From Faecalibacterium sp. I3-3-33 (lineage in GTDB: Bacteria; Bacillota; Clostridia; Oscillospirales; Ruminococcaceae), in assembly GCF_023347295.1 (NCBI RefSeq), contig NZ_CP094469.1, forward strand, positions 868,001-932,000: a stretch of 64,000 nt of DNA, written 5' to 3'. Numbering within the stretch: position 1 is the first letter of the stretch; the number at the start of each line of letters is the position of its first letter. The position numbers were made by a program, and so were the translations under genes. A model generated the notes under the pieces. It was not told where the DNA came from, did no database searches, and saw only the letters and a list, made by a program, of their open reading frames with translations. This document shows positions 43,462-52,114 of this stretch, one piece after another.

Positions 43462-43604
43462 CGATTTCGGAGCAAGTTCAAAATGACTATGAAGTTTGTG
43501 GGGACCATAATCATCTATGCCTATTTGCAGGCGGTGGGAGTTATCAACTCTCATGAATCAGGTTGCTTCCTGAATCCTTTGCAGCAGTAGAGAATGCATA
43601 AAAA

Positions 43605-43646
43605 AGCCGGGAAGTTGACTCAAATTGTCAATGCCTCCCGGCTATT
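43605..43646 (+). terminator. Terminator after the sirtuin operon
   Basis: AGCCGGGAAGTTGAC pairs with GTCAATGCCTCCCGGCT, with a small bulge, around TCAAATT. It is A-rich before and TATTAT after. It lies about 145 bp after the last sirtuin; nothing else is seen in that gap. Confidence 0.75.
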
Positions 43647-43663
43647 ATCTTGCAGATATTATA

Positions 43664-43705
43664 GCAATTCAACTTTTTAATGCAATAGCAACAACGTTGA
43701 ATTGC
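43664..43705. repeat. Perfect 10-bp inverted repeat between the sirtuin operon and HxlR gene
   Basis: GCAATTCAAC and GTTGAATTGC form a palindrome with a 22-nt loop. TTGCGATAATATAG-like words recur around it. It could be a terminator for the minus-strand HxlR gene or an operator. Confidence 0.5.
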
Positions 43706-43768
43706 ATATCGCAAATATGCTGTTTGAATGTTGCGCTAATTTCTTGACTTGCGATAATATAGTTAGAA

Positions 43769-44122
43769 TCATGGTATATATTTCATTCCCCATTGGGAAA
43801 TGGCGTAAAAGACCGGCAACAGATCCCGCCCTTTCTCGGTGAAGGAGTACTCCACTCGCAGAGGCATTTCATTATATTGGATACGCTGAACCAATTCGTC
43901 CGCTTCCAGTTCCTTCAGGGCGTTGGTCAGGGCTGTATTGGTAATGGGTTTGAGAACTTTTTTCAGTTCCCCAAACCGCATGGGGCACTTGATGCACAGC
44001 TCATATAGAATTTGGAGTTTCCATTTGCCCTGCAGCATTTGAACCACCGGTGTGACCGGGCAGTTTCCATCATCGGTTAGAATGACACTGCTAACCTTTT
44101 CTTTGAATTCTTCATAAGTCAT
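43769..44122 (-). CDS. HxlR-family transcriptional regulator
   Basis: The protein is 117 aa from MTYEEFKEKVSSVILTDDGN; ATG 44122 is preceded by GACGAGGAAAG, and the longer frame was rejected. The HxlR core is MLQGKWKLQILYELCIKCPM, RFGELKKVL, ALTNALKELEADELVQR and YSFTEKGRDL. HxlR regulators often respond to thiol or electrophile stress and control an adjacent reductase. It is divergent from the flavin reductase-like gene. Confidence 0.92.
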   Translation of the reverse strand: MTYEEFKEKVSSVILTDDGNCPVTPVVQMLQGKWKLQILYELCIKCPMRFGELKKVLKPITNTALTNALKELEADELVQRIQYNEMPLRVEYSFTEKGRDLLPVFYAISQWGMKYIP

Positions 44123-44186
44123 GATTGGATCTTTCCTCGTCTTTTGCAGTATATTTTTTGATACCAGGTACAAACAATTTGCGTAC

Positions 44187-44214
44187 TTGAACAAAAATTG
44201 CTAGCAGGTATAAT
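44187..44214 (+). promoter_or_regulatory. Promoter of the flavin reductase-radical SAM operon
   Basis: TTGAAC (44187-44192), a 16-bp spacer and TATAAT (44209-44214). The words GTACAAACAATTTGC and GAACAAAAATTGC repeat upstream and across the spacer, and may be HxlR sites. Confidence 0.6.
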
Positions 44215-44276
44215 AAATATATCACTAGTTAGCCGTGCAGTCAACGACTGAAATTTCTTAGAAAGGTCTGAATAAC

Positions 44277-44780
44277 ATGAAAGAACTGAACATTATGGAG
44301 GCTACTGTTCTGACCTCCCCCAATCCGCTGACACTGATCTGCTCGAAAAAGGAGGATGGTTCTACGAACCTGGCTCCCATTTGCTTTGTGTCTTACCTCT
44401 CCTTCAATCCGCCTATGGTGGGCTTCGCCACTGGCAAACAGTCCCACACCGGCAAGCGTGTGCGTGAGACCGGCAAAGTCATTGTCACTGTTCCCGGTGA
44501 GAGTCTGACAGGCGCAGTAATGGCCTGCGGAGCATCTACCGGTGCCGAGACCGACAAGGTGGCCGCCAACAACATCGAGATGATGGCTGTGGAGGGCAGC
44601 GACATCCAGATTCCGGCGGACACCCGGCTGGCGATGGTGGCTACCTTGCAGCAGTCGGTGGAGGTAGGCGACCATATCCTGCACATCTGTCAGGTGGACA
44701 AGTTCCTGGGCGATGAGGACAAGAAGGGCCTGTATGCCTGGAACGGCTTCGGGAAAGTTGCACCTGCGGCAGAAGGCTAA
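44277..44780 (+). CDS. Flavin reductase-like (flavoredoxin) domain protein
   Basis: The 167-aa protein has the flavin reductase-like split barrel: TSPNPLTLICSKKEDGSTNL, APICFVSYLSFNPPMVGFAT, KRVRETGKVIVTVPGESLTG. It is an FMN-binding redox partner, acting with an unknown electron donor. It is 28 bp upstream of the first radical SAM gene and could supply electrons to its Fe-S cluster. HxlR control is suggested by divergence. Confidence 0.85.
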   Translation: MKELNIMEATVLTSPNPLTLICSKKEDGSTNLAPICFVSYLSFNPPMVGFATGKQSHTGKRVRETGKVIVTVPGESLTGAVMACGASTGAETDKVAANNIEMMAVEGSDIQIPADTRLAMVATLQQSVEVGDHILHICQVDKFLGDEDKKGLYAWNGFGKVAPAAEG

Positions 44781-44808
44781 ATCTTAAAACGGTAAGGAGG
44801 CATCAGCG

Positions 44809-45498
44809 GTGGCTGTTTGTATTAAAGACTGTATTCAGAACATGAATCTGGTGATCGGCTGTACGATCGGTTGCAGCTACTGCTATGCCAGAAACAATGT
44901 CCGCCGGTTTCACATGATTGATGACTTTGAAAAGCCGGAGTTTTTTCCCAATAAGCTGCGGCTGATGGAGAAAAAGCGCCCACAGAATTTTCTGCTCACC
45001 GGCATAAGCGATTTTTCCCACTGGAAGCCAGAATGGCGGGAACAGATATTTGCCAAGATGACTGAAAATCCGCAGCACCAATATCTGTTTTTGACCAAGC
45101 GACCGGAAGATATTGTGTTTTCCACTACCCTAGAGAATGCGTGGTTTGGTGTAACTGTTACCTCCAGTAAAGAGAAAAACCGTATCCGGACTTTGCGGGA
45201 GAATATCCATGGCGGACACTATCATGTGACCTTTGAACCTATGTTTGATGAGGTTGGCATGGTAGACCTTACCGGAATTGAGTGGATCGTCATTGGGACT
45301 GAGACCGGACATAGGAAGGGCAAAGCTGTATCGAAACCGGAATGGGTGTGGAGCCTGACACATCAGGCCCATGCGCTTGGCATCCCTGTATTTATGAAGG
45401 AAGATCTGCTTCCTATCATGGGAGAGGCACAGATGGTACAAGAATTTCCCCCGGCTTTTTACCGGGTATTGGAGGAACAGAAGACATGGCGGAAGTAA
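44809..45498 (+). CDS. Radical SAM mobile pair protein A
   Basis: The protein is 229 aa from a GTG behind AAGGAGG. The radical SAM cluster motif is CTIGCSYCYA (Cx3Cx2C), followed by NFLLTGISDFSHWKPEW and FLTKRPEDI, as in DUF5131/Gp37-like proteins. This matches the A member of the radical SAM mobile pair family as I recall it. It overlaps the B gene by 13 bp. Substrate unknown; members of the broader group resemble spore photoproduct lyase in part. Confidence 0.87.
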   Translation: MAVCIKDCIQNMNLVIGCTIGCSYCYARNNVRRFHMIDDFEKPEFFPNKLRLMEKKRPQNFLLTGISDFSHWKPEWREQIFAKMTENPQHQYLFLTKRPEDIVFSTTLENAWFGVTVTSSKEKNRIRTLRENIHGGHYHVTFEPMFDEVGMVDLTGIEWIVIGTETGHRKGKAVSKPEWVWSLTHQAHALGIPVFMKEDLLPIMGEAQMVQEFPPAFYRVLEEQKTWRK

Positions 45499-46403
45499 AA
45501 GAGAGCAGCATTCTGATTCAGGATGTAGAAACCAAAAATATTATGACAAAATCCTCCCTGCCGGTGGGCGGCTATTCTGTCAATCCTTATGTGGGCTGTA
45601 CCCATGGCTGCAAATACTGCTACGCCTCGTTTATGAAGCGATTTACCGGGCACACCGAACCGTGGGGGACATTTCTGGATGTGAAACATTGGCCAGCAAT
45701 CAAAAATCCGCAAAAATACAAAGGACAGCGCGTAGTCATCGGTTCAGTGACCGATGGCTATCTGCCCCAGGAGGCTCAGTTTCAGAACACCCGAAAGCTT
45801 CTTGAACAGCTCCGGGGCAGTGAGGCAGAAATTCTCATCTGTACCAAGTCAGACTTGGTAATCCGTGACATCGACCTTCTGAAAAAATTGGGAAAGGTCA
45901 CGGTCTCTTGGTCGATCAATACATTGGACGAAGGCTTTAAAAATGATATGGACGATGCCGTCAGCATCAAGCGACGGCTGGAGGCCATGAAGCAGATCTA
46001 TGATGCGGGCATTCGCACCGTCTGCTTTATTGCACCTGTCTTTCCGGGTATCACGGATTTTGAGGCTATCTTCCATCAGGTCAGAAATCAATGCGACCTG
46101 ATATGGTTAGAAAATCTAAACCTGCGAGGCGGATTCAAAAAAGACATCATGGACTATATTTGTAAAAAATATCCTGACTTGGTTCCGCTGTACGACGCTA
46201 TCTACAACAAGGGAGACAGAAGCTACTTCCGTGGTTTGGAGGATCAAGCGGAACGGCTGGCGAAAGAAAACAACTGTCCCTTCGTGGACAACGAGCTGCC
46301 CTACGGACGAGCAGAGCCTGGGCACCCGGTCATTGTGGATTACTTTTACCATGAGGAAGTGCGTGGCTCGGAAAACACCGGGCGACGCAACCAAAAAAAA
46401 TAA
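45486..46403 (+). CDS. Radical SAM mobile pair protein B
   Basis: The protein is 305 aa from MAEVKESSILIQDVETKNIM behind TTGGAGGAA. The cluster motif is CTHGCKYCYA, then VVIGSVTDGYLPQE and ILICTKSDLVIRDIDLL, a full radical SAM barrel. It is the partner of protein A and both are needed together by inference from the overlap. The pair travels between genomes on mobile islands. A perfect terminator follows. Confidence 0.88.
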   Translation: MAEVKESSILIQDVETKNIMTKSSLPVGGYSVNPYVGCTHGCKYCYASFMKRFTGHTEPWGTFLDVKHWPAIKNPQKYKGQRVVIGSVTDGYLPQEAQFQNTRKLLEQLRGSEAEILICTKSDLVIRDIDLLKKLGKVTVSWSINTLDEGFKNDMDDAVSIKRRLEAMKQIYDAGIRTVCFIAPVFPGITDFEAIFHQVRNQCDLIWLENLNLRGGFKKDIMDYICKKYPDLVPLYDAIYNKGDRSYFRGLEDQAERLAKENNCPFVDNELPYGRAEPGHPVIVDYFYHEEVRGSENTGRRNQKK

Positions 46404-46418
46404 TTTGTGAAATAAATG

Positions 46419-46460
46419 GGTTCTGACATGGAGCTGTGCTTCAATGTCAGAACCTTTTTA
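46419..46460 (+). terminator. Terminator after the radical SAM pair
   Basis: GGTTCTGACAT and ATGTCAGAACC pair perfectly over 11 bp, followed by TTTTT. Confidence 0.95.
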
Positions 46461-46469
46461 GCACTGTTT

Positions 46470-46646
46470 AAGCATCAACATGATCATCATTCAGAGTATG
46501 CCATGGTCTATTCCGATGAGATTGAGGACAAAATCGACCAGATCATGTTGGAGCTGAAGCACTGTTATCCTAATCTGATCAACTACCGCTGGCATGCGCT
46601 GAAGCTGCTGGAGGAGATACCCCAATGCAATGCTCATGTGCGGTAA
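46470..46646 (+). pseudogene. feoB: FeoB internal fragment
   Basis: The frame reads HQHDHHSEYAMVYSDEIEDK, then NLINYRWHALKLLE and stops. Ser/Asp-Glu-Ile-Glu followed by RWHALKLLE is the helical segment behind the G domain of FeoB, the ferrous iron transporter. The GTPase, membrane part and start are missing. The upstream end lies under the terminator at 46419-46460, so it probably was cut by insertion of the sirtuin-radical SAM island. Confidence 0.65.
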
Positions 46647-46789
46647 AGTAACACACAAGAATTTAATAGACAACAGCCCCTCACTATTCCTAAAATTAAG
46701 GGAAAATAAATAGATTTCTTAAAATCTGTATGGTAGAATATGATTATGAACAAATCAACAAACAAGAATTGATATGGGAGGATAACAAT

Positions 46790-47278
46790 ATGTCAAGATT
46801 AGGTATGCTTTATGCACTGAACGAAGAAGATGTAAAAAAACTTCGCTCTGTGCCAGAAGAAGAACGATATGAATATATGTTGGAAGAAATAGAAGAAGCC
46901 TTAATCGGAAGTCCGCGCAGTTGTGAATTAGATAAAGCATGGGAGGGTATTCAGTATTGCTTAGGTGGTGGACAATGGAATGAAGATAATTGCATCCCGA
47001 CTAATATTGTCTTTGGCGGAGAAGTTTTGGTAGAAACGGATGATGAAATTATTACATTGAAAAATCATCAAGATGTCAGAGATATTGTTGAATATCTTCA
47101 TCAGAATAAATTGCAAGAAATAATACAAAAGAACTTTTGGAATATTGATGATGAAAATTTTATGTATAAAAACGATGATGGATTAGAACACACTTTAGGT
47201 TGGAGCGAAGAAATTCTTGCTTTTTACGAAAACGCACTGAAAGAAAATTGCCAAGTGATTTTTACTGTTGACTTTTAA
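46790..47278 (+). CDS. DUF1877-family (YfbM-like) protein
   Basis: The protein is 162 aa from MSRLGMLYALNEEDVKKLRS behind TGGGAGG; ATG 46790 is chosen over an upstream in-frame start for that reason. CELDKAWEGIQYCL and NIVFGGE fit the DUF1877/YfbM group of small cytosolic proteins, whose role is unknown. It is AT-rich, unlike its neighbours, so it was probably acquired separately. Confidence 0.78.
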   Translation: MSRLGMLYALNEEDVKKLRSVPEEERYEYMLEEIEEALIGSPRSCELDKAWEGIQYCLGGGQWNEDNCIPTNIVFGGEVLVETDDEIITLKNHQDVRDIVEYLHQNKLQEIIQKNFWNIDDENFMYKNDDGLEHTLGWSEEILAFYENALKENCQVIFTVDF

Positions 47279-47306
47279 GCAAATTTCAGTTTATCGAGCA
47301 GATAGC

Positions 47307-47380
47307 AAATCCAGCCGAGCCAGTCAACGGCAAGCAAGTGGGCTTCGCCCACCGTTGACAGCCTCGCCCGTTTTTGCTGA
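47307..47380. repeat. Hairpin repeat shared with 3568-3650
   Basis: GCCGAGCCAGTCAACGG, a short inner hairpin (GTGGGC...GCCCAC) and CCGTTGACAGCC repeat the unit in the resistance insertion with a different middle. It lies at the left side of the Tn1549-like element. Confidence 0.7.
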
Positions 47381-47734
47381 TAAGCAGCCAAGAGGACGAT
47401 AGCCCAAAGTGCTACCGCCCTCTTTTATTATTTACAACTGAATAACCGTCGCCACGCAGCGGCACATGAAGCAGTAAATCCGAAAAAGATTTGCTGCTTT
47501 TTTGTTGTCCGTTTGGCAAATTTCAAAATGTTCTGTATTAGGGAATGAAGCCGGAAAAAGCCGCTGATTTTTTCATACAGCGGGCAAAACGCAGCCAGCC
47601 CAACGCTCTATGTGTGAAAAAAAGCTGGTTGCGATTTCCCGAAAAAGTGGCAGTAGGAAGTGAGCGGCAGTCCGGCAGTTTCTTAGAGCAAGATTCTACC
47701 GCAGTACCAAAATTCGCTTTTCGCTCATTTTGCC

Positions 47735-47825
47735 CCTGCGGGAATCTTGTTGGGGAGTGCCTTCCCCAAACCCTGCTTATGCGGCTTACGCCGCTTATCC
47801 CGCCGCAGCCATGCGGCAGCCGAAA
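47735..47825. other. Candidate oriT of the Tn1549-like element
   Basis: Three inverted repeats lie in series before mobC: TTGGGGA/TCCCCAA (47750-47769), GCGGC/GCCGC (47781-47794) and GCCGCA/TGCGGC (47802-47817). The block has no convincing gene. In related elements oriT lies directly upstream of mobC, so this is the expected place. The 460 bp between the DUF1877 gene and here otherwise hold only the hairpin repeat. Confidence 0.5.
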
Positions 47826-47838
47826 GGAGGTTTTTACC

Positions 47839-48237
47839 ATGCGAAAACGATACAACACGCCGCACCGCAGCCGGGTAGTCAAGACACGCATGACCGAGGA
47901 AGAATACGCCGAGTTTGCGGAAAGGCTTTCTGCCTGCAACATGAGCCAAGCCGAGTTTATCCGGCAAGCCATAACCGGGGCAGCCATACGCCCCATCATA
48001 ACCGTTTCCCCCGTCAATGACGAGCTGCTTGCCGCTGTCGGGAAGCTGACCGCCGAATACGGCAGGATCGGCGGCAACTTAAACCAGATAGCCCGGACGC
48101 TGAACGAGTGGCACAGCCCCTACCCGCAGCTTGCCGGGGAGGTACGGGCGGCGGTTTCCGACCTTGCTGCCCTAAAGTTTGAAGTCTTGCAGAAAGTGGG
48201 TGACGCTGTTGGCAACATTCAAACATATCAGCTCTAA
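47839..48237 (+). CDS. MobC-family relaxosome protein
   Basis: The protein is 132 aa from MRKRYNTPHRSRVVKTRMTE; ATG 47839 follows AAAGGAGG. An RHH-like N-terminus (VVKTRMTEEEYAEFAERLSA) and the family signature IGGNLNQIARTLNE are visible. It binds oriT and assists the relaxase whose gene starts inside its 3' end. A longer open frame upstream was rejected. Confidence 0.93.
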   Translation: MRKRYNTPHRSRVVKTRMTEEEYAEFAERLSACNMSQAEFIRQAITGAAIRPIITVSPVNDELLAAVGKLTAEYGRIGGNLNQIARTLNEWHSPYPQLAGEVRAAVSDLAALKFEVLQKVGDAVGNIQTYQL

Positions 48238-49831
48238 AAATGCCGACTATGGCGCAGCGGAAGCCTACCTCACATTTGAGCATGACGAGTTTACCATGAA
48301 GCCCACCCTTGATGAAAACGGGCGGCTGATACCGAGAGAGGATTACCGCATTTCTTCCCTCAACTGCGGGGGCGATGATTTCGCCGTTGCCTGTATGCGA
48401 GCCAATCTCCGCTATGAGAAAAACCAAAAACGGGAAGATGTGAAAAGCCACCACTATATCATCAGCTTTGACCCACGGGACGGGACAGACAACGGCTTGA
48501 CCGTAGACCGGGCGCAGGAGCTGGGCGAGCAGTTCTGCAAGGAGCATTTTCCCGGACACCAAGCCCTAATCTGCACCCACCCGGACGGGCATAACCACAG
48601 CGGCAATATCCATGTGCATATCGTCATCAACTCCCTGCGGATTTATGAAGTCCCGCTTCTGCCCTACATGGACAGACCAGCCGATACACGGGAGGGCTGC
48701 AAGCACCGCTGCACCAACGCCGCTATGGAATATTTCAAGAGTGAAGTCATGGAGATGTGCCACCGGGAGGGGCTTTACCAAATCGACCTCCTAAGCGGCA
48801 GCAAGGAACGGATAACGGAACGGGAATACTGGGCGGCAAAGAAAGGGCAGCTTGCCCTTGATAAAGAGAACGCCGCCAGAGAAGCCGCCGGACAGCCGAC
48901 CAAGCCCACCAAGTTTGAAACGGACAAGGCGAAGCTGCGCCGGACGATACGGCAGGCACTTTCCCAAGCTACCAGCTTTGACGAGTTTTCTTCCCTTTTG
49001 CTGCGTGAGGGTGTGACTGTCAAGGAGAGCCGGGGGCGGCTTTCCTACCTCACGCCGGACAGGACAAAGCCTATCACAGCCCGGAAGCTGGGGGACGATT
49101 TTGACAAGGCTACTGTCCTTGCCCTGCTTACACAGAACGCCCGCAGAGCCGCCGAACAGACCAAAGCCATACCCGAATACCCTGCCGCAGTTAAAAAGCC
49201 GTCACAAGGGGAAAAAACCACAAAAACCACACCGGCAGACAACACCTTGCAGCGCATGGTTGACCGGGAAGCCAAGCGAGCCGAGGGCAAGGGCGTGGGC
49301 TATGACCGCTGGGCGGCAAAGTACAATCTAAAGCAAATGGCGGCTACCGTTACCGCCTACCAGCAGTACGGCTTTTCTTCCCCGGAGAAACTGGACGAAG
49401 CCTGTTCTGCCGCCTATACCGCCATGCGGGAAAGCCTTACAGAGCTGAAGCAGGTGGAAAAGACGCTGGACGGGAAAAAGGAGCTGCAACGGCAGGTGCT
49501 TGCCTATTCCAAGACCCGCCCTGTCCGGGACGGGCTGAAACAGCAGAAAAACGCCAAAGCAAAAGCAGCCTACCGACAGAAGCACGAAAGCGACTTTATC
49601 ATAGCAGACGCAGCCGCCCGTTATTTCAGGGAGAACGGCATTTCCAAGCTGCCAAGCTATAAAGCCCTGCAAGCAGAGATTGAAACCCTTATCAAAGAGA
49701 AAAACAGCGGCTACAACGATTACCGGGCAAAACGGGAGGAATACCGCCGCTTACAGACCGTCAAGGGCAATATCGACCAGATTTTACGCCGGGAGCGCAA
49801 GCCTGTGAAAAGGCAGGAACAGGAGCGATAA
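48200..49831 (+). CDS. Relaxase/mobilization nuclease (Tn1549 type)
   Basis: The protein is 543 aa from GTG 48200, reading (M)TLLATFKHISSKNADYGAAE. The metal-binding region is ICTHPDGHNHSGNIHVHIVI. The C-terminal half is coiled coil, with the conserved AEGKGVGYDRWAAKYNLKQM that also occurs in the relaxase at 30939. It overlaps mobC by 38 bp. It should nick the candidate oriT at 47735-47825. It appears intact. Confidence 0.93.
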   Translation: MTLLATFKHISSKNADYGAAEAYLTFEHDEFTMKPTLDENGRLIPREDYRISSLNCGGDDFAVACMRANLRYEKNQKREDVKSHHYIISFDPRDGTDNGLTVDRAQELGEQFCKEHFPGHQALICTHPDGHNHSGNIHVHIVINSLRIYEVPLLPYMDRPADTREGCKHRCTNAAMEYFKSEVMEMCHREGLYQIDLLSGSKERITEREYWAAKKGQLALDKENAAREAAGQPTKPTKFETDKAKLRRTIRQALSQATSFDEFSSLLLREGVTVKESRGRLSYLTPDRTKPITARKLGDDFDKATVLALLTQNARRAAEQTKAIPEYPAAVKKPSQGEKTTKTTPADNTLQRMVDREAKRAEGKGVGYDRWAAKYNLKQMAATVTAYQQYGFSSPEKLDEACSAAYTAMRESLTELKQVEKTLDGKKELQRQVLAYSKTRPVRDGLKQQKNAKAKAAYRQKHESDFIIADAAARYFRENGISKLPSYKALQAEIETLIKEKNSGYNDYRAKREEYRRLQTVKGNIDQILRRERKPVKRQEQER

Positions 49832-50015
49832 AAACCACCCCAAAATGTACCCGAACCCATACAGAACAAGGGGGCTGCCCCGTACCCTATCCCCAATACC
49901 AAAGGATTTTTTAACGGGCTTACAGGGCAGAAAAACCCCGAAAATGATACCGAGATGATACAGAATTACCGCCGATACCGCCACACCAGCGGAAACGGCA
50001 GAAAGGAGCGCACCC

Positions 50016-50228
50016 ATGCCAAGAATGAGCAAGAAACGGCGGCTGGAATGGTCTTTTTTCCTGCGGCAAGTGAAAGTCGGGAATGCCACCTGCGACCGTA
50101 TCACATACAACGACCTCTGCCGGAGCTGTACCCATAGCTGCAAGCAGAGCTTCCGGGCGGTTATCATACTCTGCCCCCGCTACTACTCCAAACGCCGGAA
50201 AAAGGAGGACAGGGACAATGGCAGATAA
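50016..50228 (+). CDS. Small Cys-rich basic protein of the Tn1549-like element
   Basis: The 70-aa protein begins MPRMSKKRRLEWSFFLRQVK behind AAAGGAG and has CDRITYNDLCRSCTHSC, a possible zinc site. It ends in a basic tail that overlaps the next start. It is conserved in position in Tn1549-type elements as I recall; function unknown. Confidence 0.65.
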   Translation: MPRMSKKRRLEWSFFLRQVKVGNATCDRITYNDLCRSCTHSCKQSFRAVIILCPRYYSKRRKKEDRDNGR

Positions 50229-50967
50229 CCGCAAGTATTACTACCTCAAGCTGAAAGAGAACTTTTTTGACAGCGACTCCATTGTGCTGCTGGAAGATAT
50301 GAAAGACGGGATTTTATATTCCAATATCCTCTTGAAGCTGTACTTAAAATCGCTGAAAAACGGCGGGAAGTTACAGCTTGACGAGCATATCCCCTACACA
50401 GCGCAGATGATAGCAACACTGACCCGCCACCAGATAGGGACGGTTGAGAGGGCTTTAGAGATTTTCCGGCAGTTGGGGCTTGTGGAGCAGCTTGACAGCG
50501 GGGCTTTCTATATGACCGATATTGAGCTGATGATAGGACAGTCCTCTACCGAAGCCGAGAGGAAACGGGCTGCAAGGCTGGAAAACAAGGCACTTTTACC
50601 GCCCCGGACAAAAGGCGGACATTTGTCCGACATTCGTCCACCAGAGATAGAGATAGAGTTAGAGAAAGAGAAAGAGATAGAAAAAGAGAGAGAGGGAGAA
50701 ACGGGACACCCCGCCCCCGCTGCTTATGGCAGATACAACAATGTGATACTGACCGATACAGAGCTTTCCGGGCTGAAAACAGAGCTGCCCGACAAGTGGG
50801 AGTATTATATTGACCGGCTTTCCTGCCATATCGCTTCCACCGGGAAACAGTACCACAGCCATGCAGCCACCATTTACAAGTGGGCGCAGGAGGACGCTGC
50901 CAAAGGCAAGGCTGCCCCGAAACAGGGCATACCCGATTATTCATGCAAGGAGGGCGAGAGCTTATGA
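50218..50967 (+). CDS. Phage replisome organiser-like replication protein
   Basis: The protein is 249 aa from MADNRKYYYLKLKENFFDSD, behind AAAGGAGGAC. The N-terminal winged-helix domain (ILLKLYLKSLKNGGKLQLDE) is the phage replisome organiser domain, followed by a charged Glu/Lys linker (about 140-160) and a C-terminal DnaD-like part. It binds the element origin and recruits the DnaC-like loader encoded next, with 4 bp overlap. Confidence 0.88.
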   Translation: MADNRKYYYLKLKENFFDSDSIVLLEDMKDGILYSNILLKLYLKSLKNGGKLQLDEHIPYTAQMIATLTRHQIGTVERALEIFRQLGLVEQLDSGAFYMTDIELMIGQSSTEAERKRAARLENKALLPPRTKGGHLSDIRPPEIEIELEKEKEIEKEREGETGHPAPAAYGRYNNVILTDTELSGLKTELPDKWEYYIDRLSCHIASTGKQYHSHAATIYKWAQEDAAKGKAAPKQGIPDYSCKEGESL

Positions 50968-51818
50968 AAAACGAGATTGAAGCTATGATTACGGACATTA
51001 CAACTACTACCGCCGAAGCGGAGGACTACACAGGCGAGGACGGGCTTTTATACTGCGGCAAGTGCCATACGCCCAAAGAAGCCTACTTTGCAGAGGGAAA
51101 GACCTGTTTCGGGCGTGACCGCCACCCAACAGACTGCGACTGCCAGCGGGCAGCCCGTGAAAAGCAGCAAGCCGCCGAAAGCCGACAGAAGCACCTTGAA
51201 AAAGTGGAGGACTTGAAACGCCGGGGCTTTACCGACCCTGCTATGCGGAACTGGACATTTGAGCATGACAACGGCAGAAACCCACAGACCGAAACCGCCC
51301 GCTTTTATGTGGAGAGCTGGGAAACCATGCAGGCTGAAAATATCGGCTACCTGTTCTGGGGCGGTGTGGGGACAGGAAAAAGCTACCTTGCCGCCTGTAT
51401 CGCCAACGCCCTTATGGAAAAAGAGGTTGCCGTCTGCATGACAAACTTTGCAACGATACTGGGTGACCTTGCCGCCAGCTTTGAGGGCAGGAACGAATAT
51501 ATTTCCCGCCTTTGCAGCTACCCGCTGCTGATACTTGATGATTTTGGCATGGAGCGAGGGACAGAGTACGGGCTGGAACAGGTTTACAGCGTGATTGACA
51601 GCCGTTACCGAAGCGGCAAGCCGCTGATCGCCACGACCAACCTCACGCTGGAGGAATTGCAGCACCCGCAGGACACGCCCCACGCCCGTATCTATGACAG
51701 GCTGACTTCCATGTGCGCCCCCGTCCGTTTCACGGGCAGCAACTTCCGAAAGGAAACCGCACAGGAAAAGCTGGAACGCTTAAAGCAACTGATGAAGCAG
51801 CGAAAGGAGAGCCTATGA
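50964..51818 (+). CDS. DnaC-like helicase loader ATPase
   Basis: The protein is 284 aa from MKNEIEAMITDITTTTAEAE. There are Cys pairs near the N-terminus (YCGKCHTP, DCDC), then the AAA+ core with Walker A GGVGTGKS and Walker B LLILDDFGME, and the sensor ATTNL. It loads the replicative helicase for element replication. Start ATG 50964 overlaps the replisome organiser stop. Confidence 0.92.
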   Translation: MKNEIEAMITDITTTTAEAEDYTGEDGLLYCGKCHTPKEAYFAEGKTCFGRDRHPTDCDCQRAAREKQQAAESRQKHLEKVEDLKRRGFTDPAMRNWTFEHDNGRNPQTETARFYVESWETMQAENIGYLFWGGVGTGKSYLAACIANALMEKEVAVCMTNFATILGDLAASFEGRNEYISRLCSYPLLILDDFGMERGTEYGLEQVYSVIDSRYRSGKPLIATTNLTLEELQHPQDTPHARIYDRLTSMCAPVRFTGSNFRKETAQEKLERLKQLMKQRKESL

Positions 51819-52003
51819 CAGAAACGAAACAGACAAGCACCACCAAAACAGACCGCCGCCCGGACTGTGTAACGGAAATCCGCATGGGCAATTCCGTCCT
51901 TACCGTTTCCGGCTTCTTCAAGCAGGGCGCAACCGATACCGCAGCCGACAAGATGATGAAAGTGCTGGAAGCGGAGGCTGCTACACAAAAAACGGCGATT
52001 TGA
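51815..52003 (+). CDS. TnpW-like small transposon-encoded protein
   Basis: The protein is 62 aa from MTETKQTSTTKTDRRPDCVT, coupled to the DnaC-like gene by ATGA. CVTEIRMGNSVLTVSGFFKQ and TAADKMMKVL follow the same pattern as other TnpW-like proteins. Function unknown; it is distant from 12659-12832. Confidence 0.75.
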   Translation: MTETKQTSTTKTDRRPDCVTEIRMGNSVLTVSGFFKQGATDTAADKMMKVLEAEAATQKTAI

Positions 52004-52114
52004 CCGACCATAAAGAAGCAGATTTGACGCTTTTGCCGCTATACAGACAGCCGCCCCATGTGGTACAATCAAGGTACGGAATAGTGGGGCTGGCTGTCGG
52101 AAACGGAGGATTTT

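Noticed and set aside
46416..46646. 76-aa protein as a fourth gene of the radical SAM operon
   Set aside because: Its start lies in the terminator hairpin and its sequence reads as a FeoB fragment.
47545..47838. Long open frame upstream of and continuous with mobC
   Set aside because: The MobC family starts at 47839 behind AAAGGAGG; the upstream part is the hairpin-rich oriT-like region.
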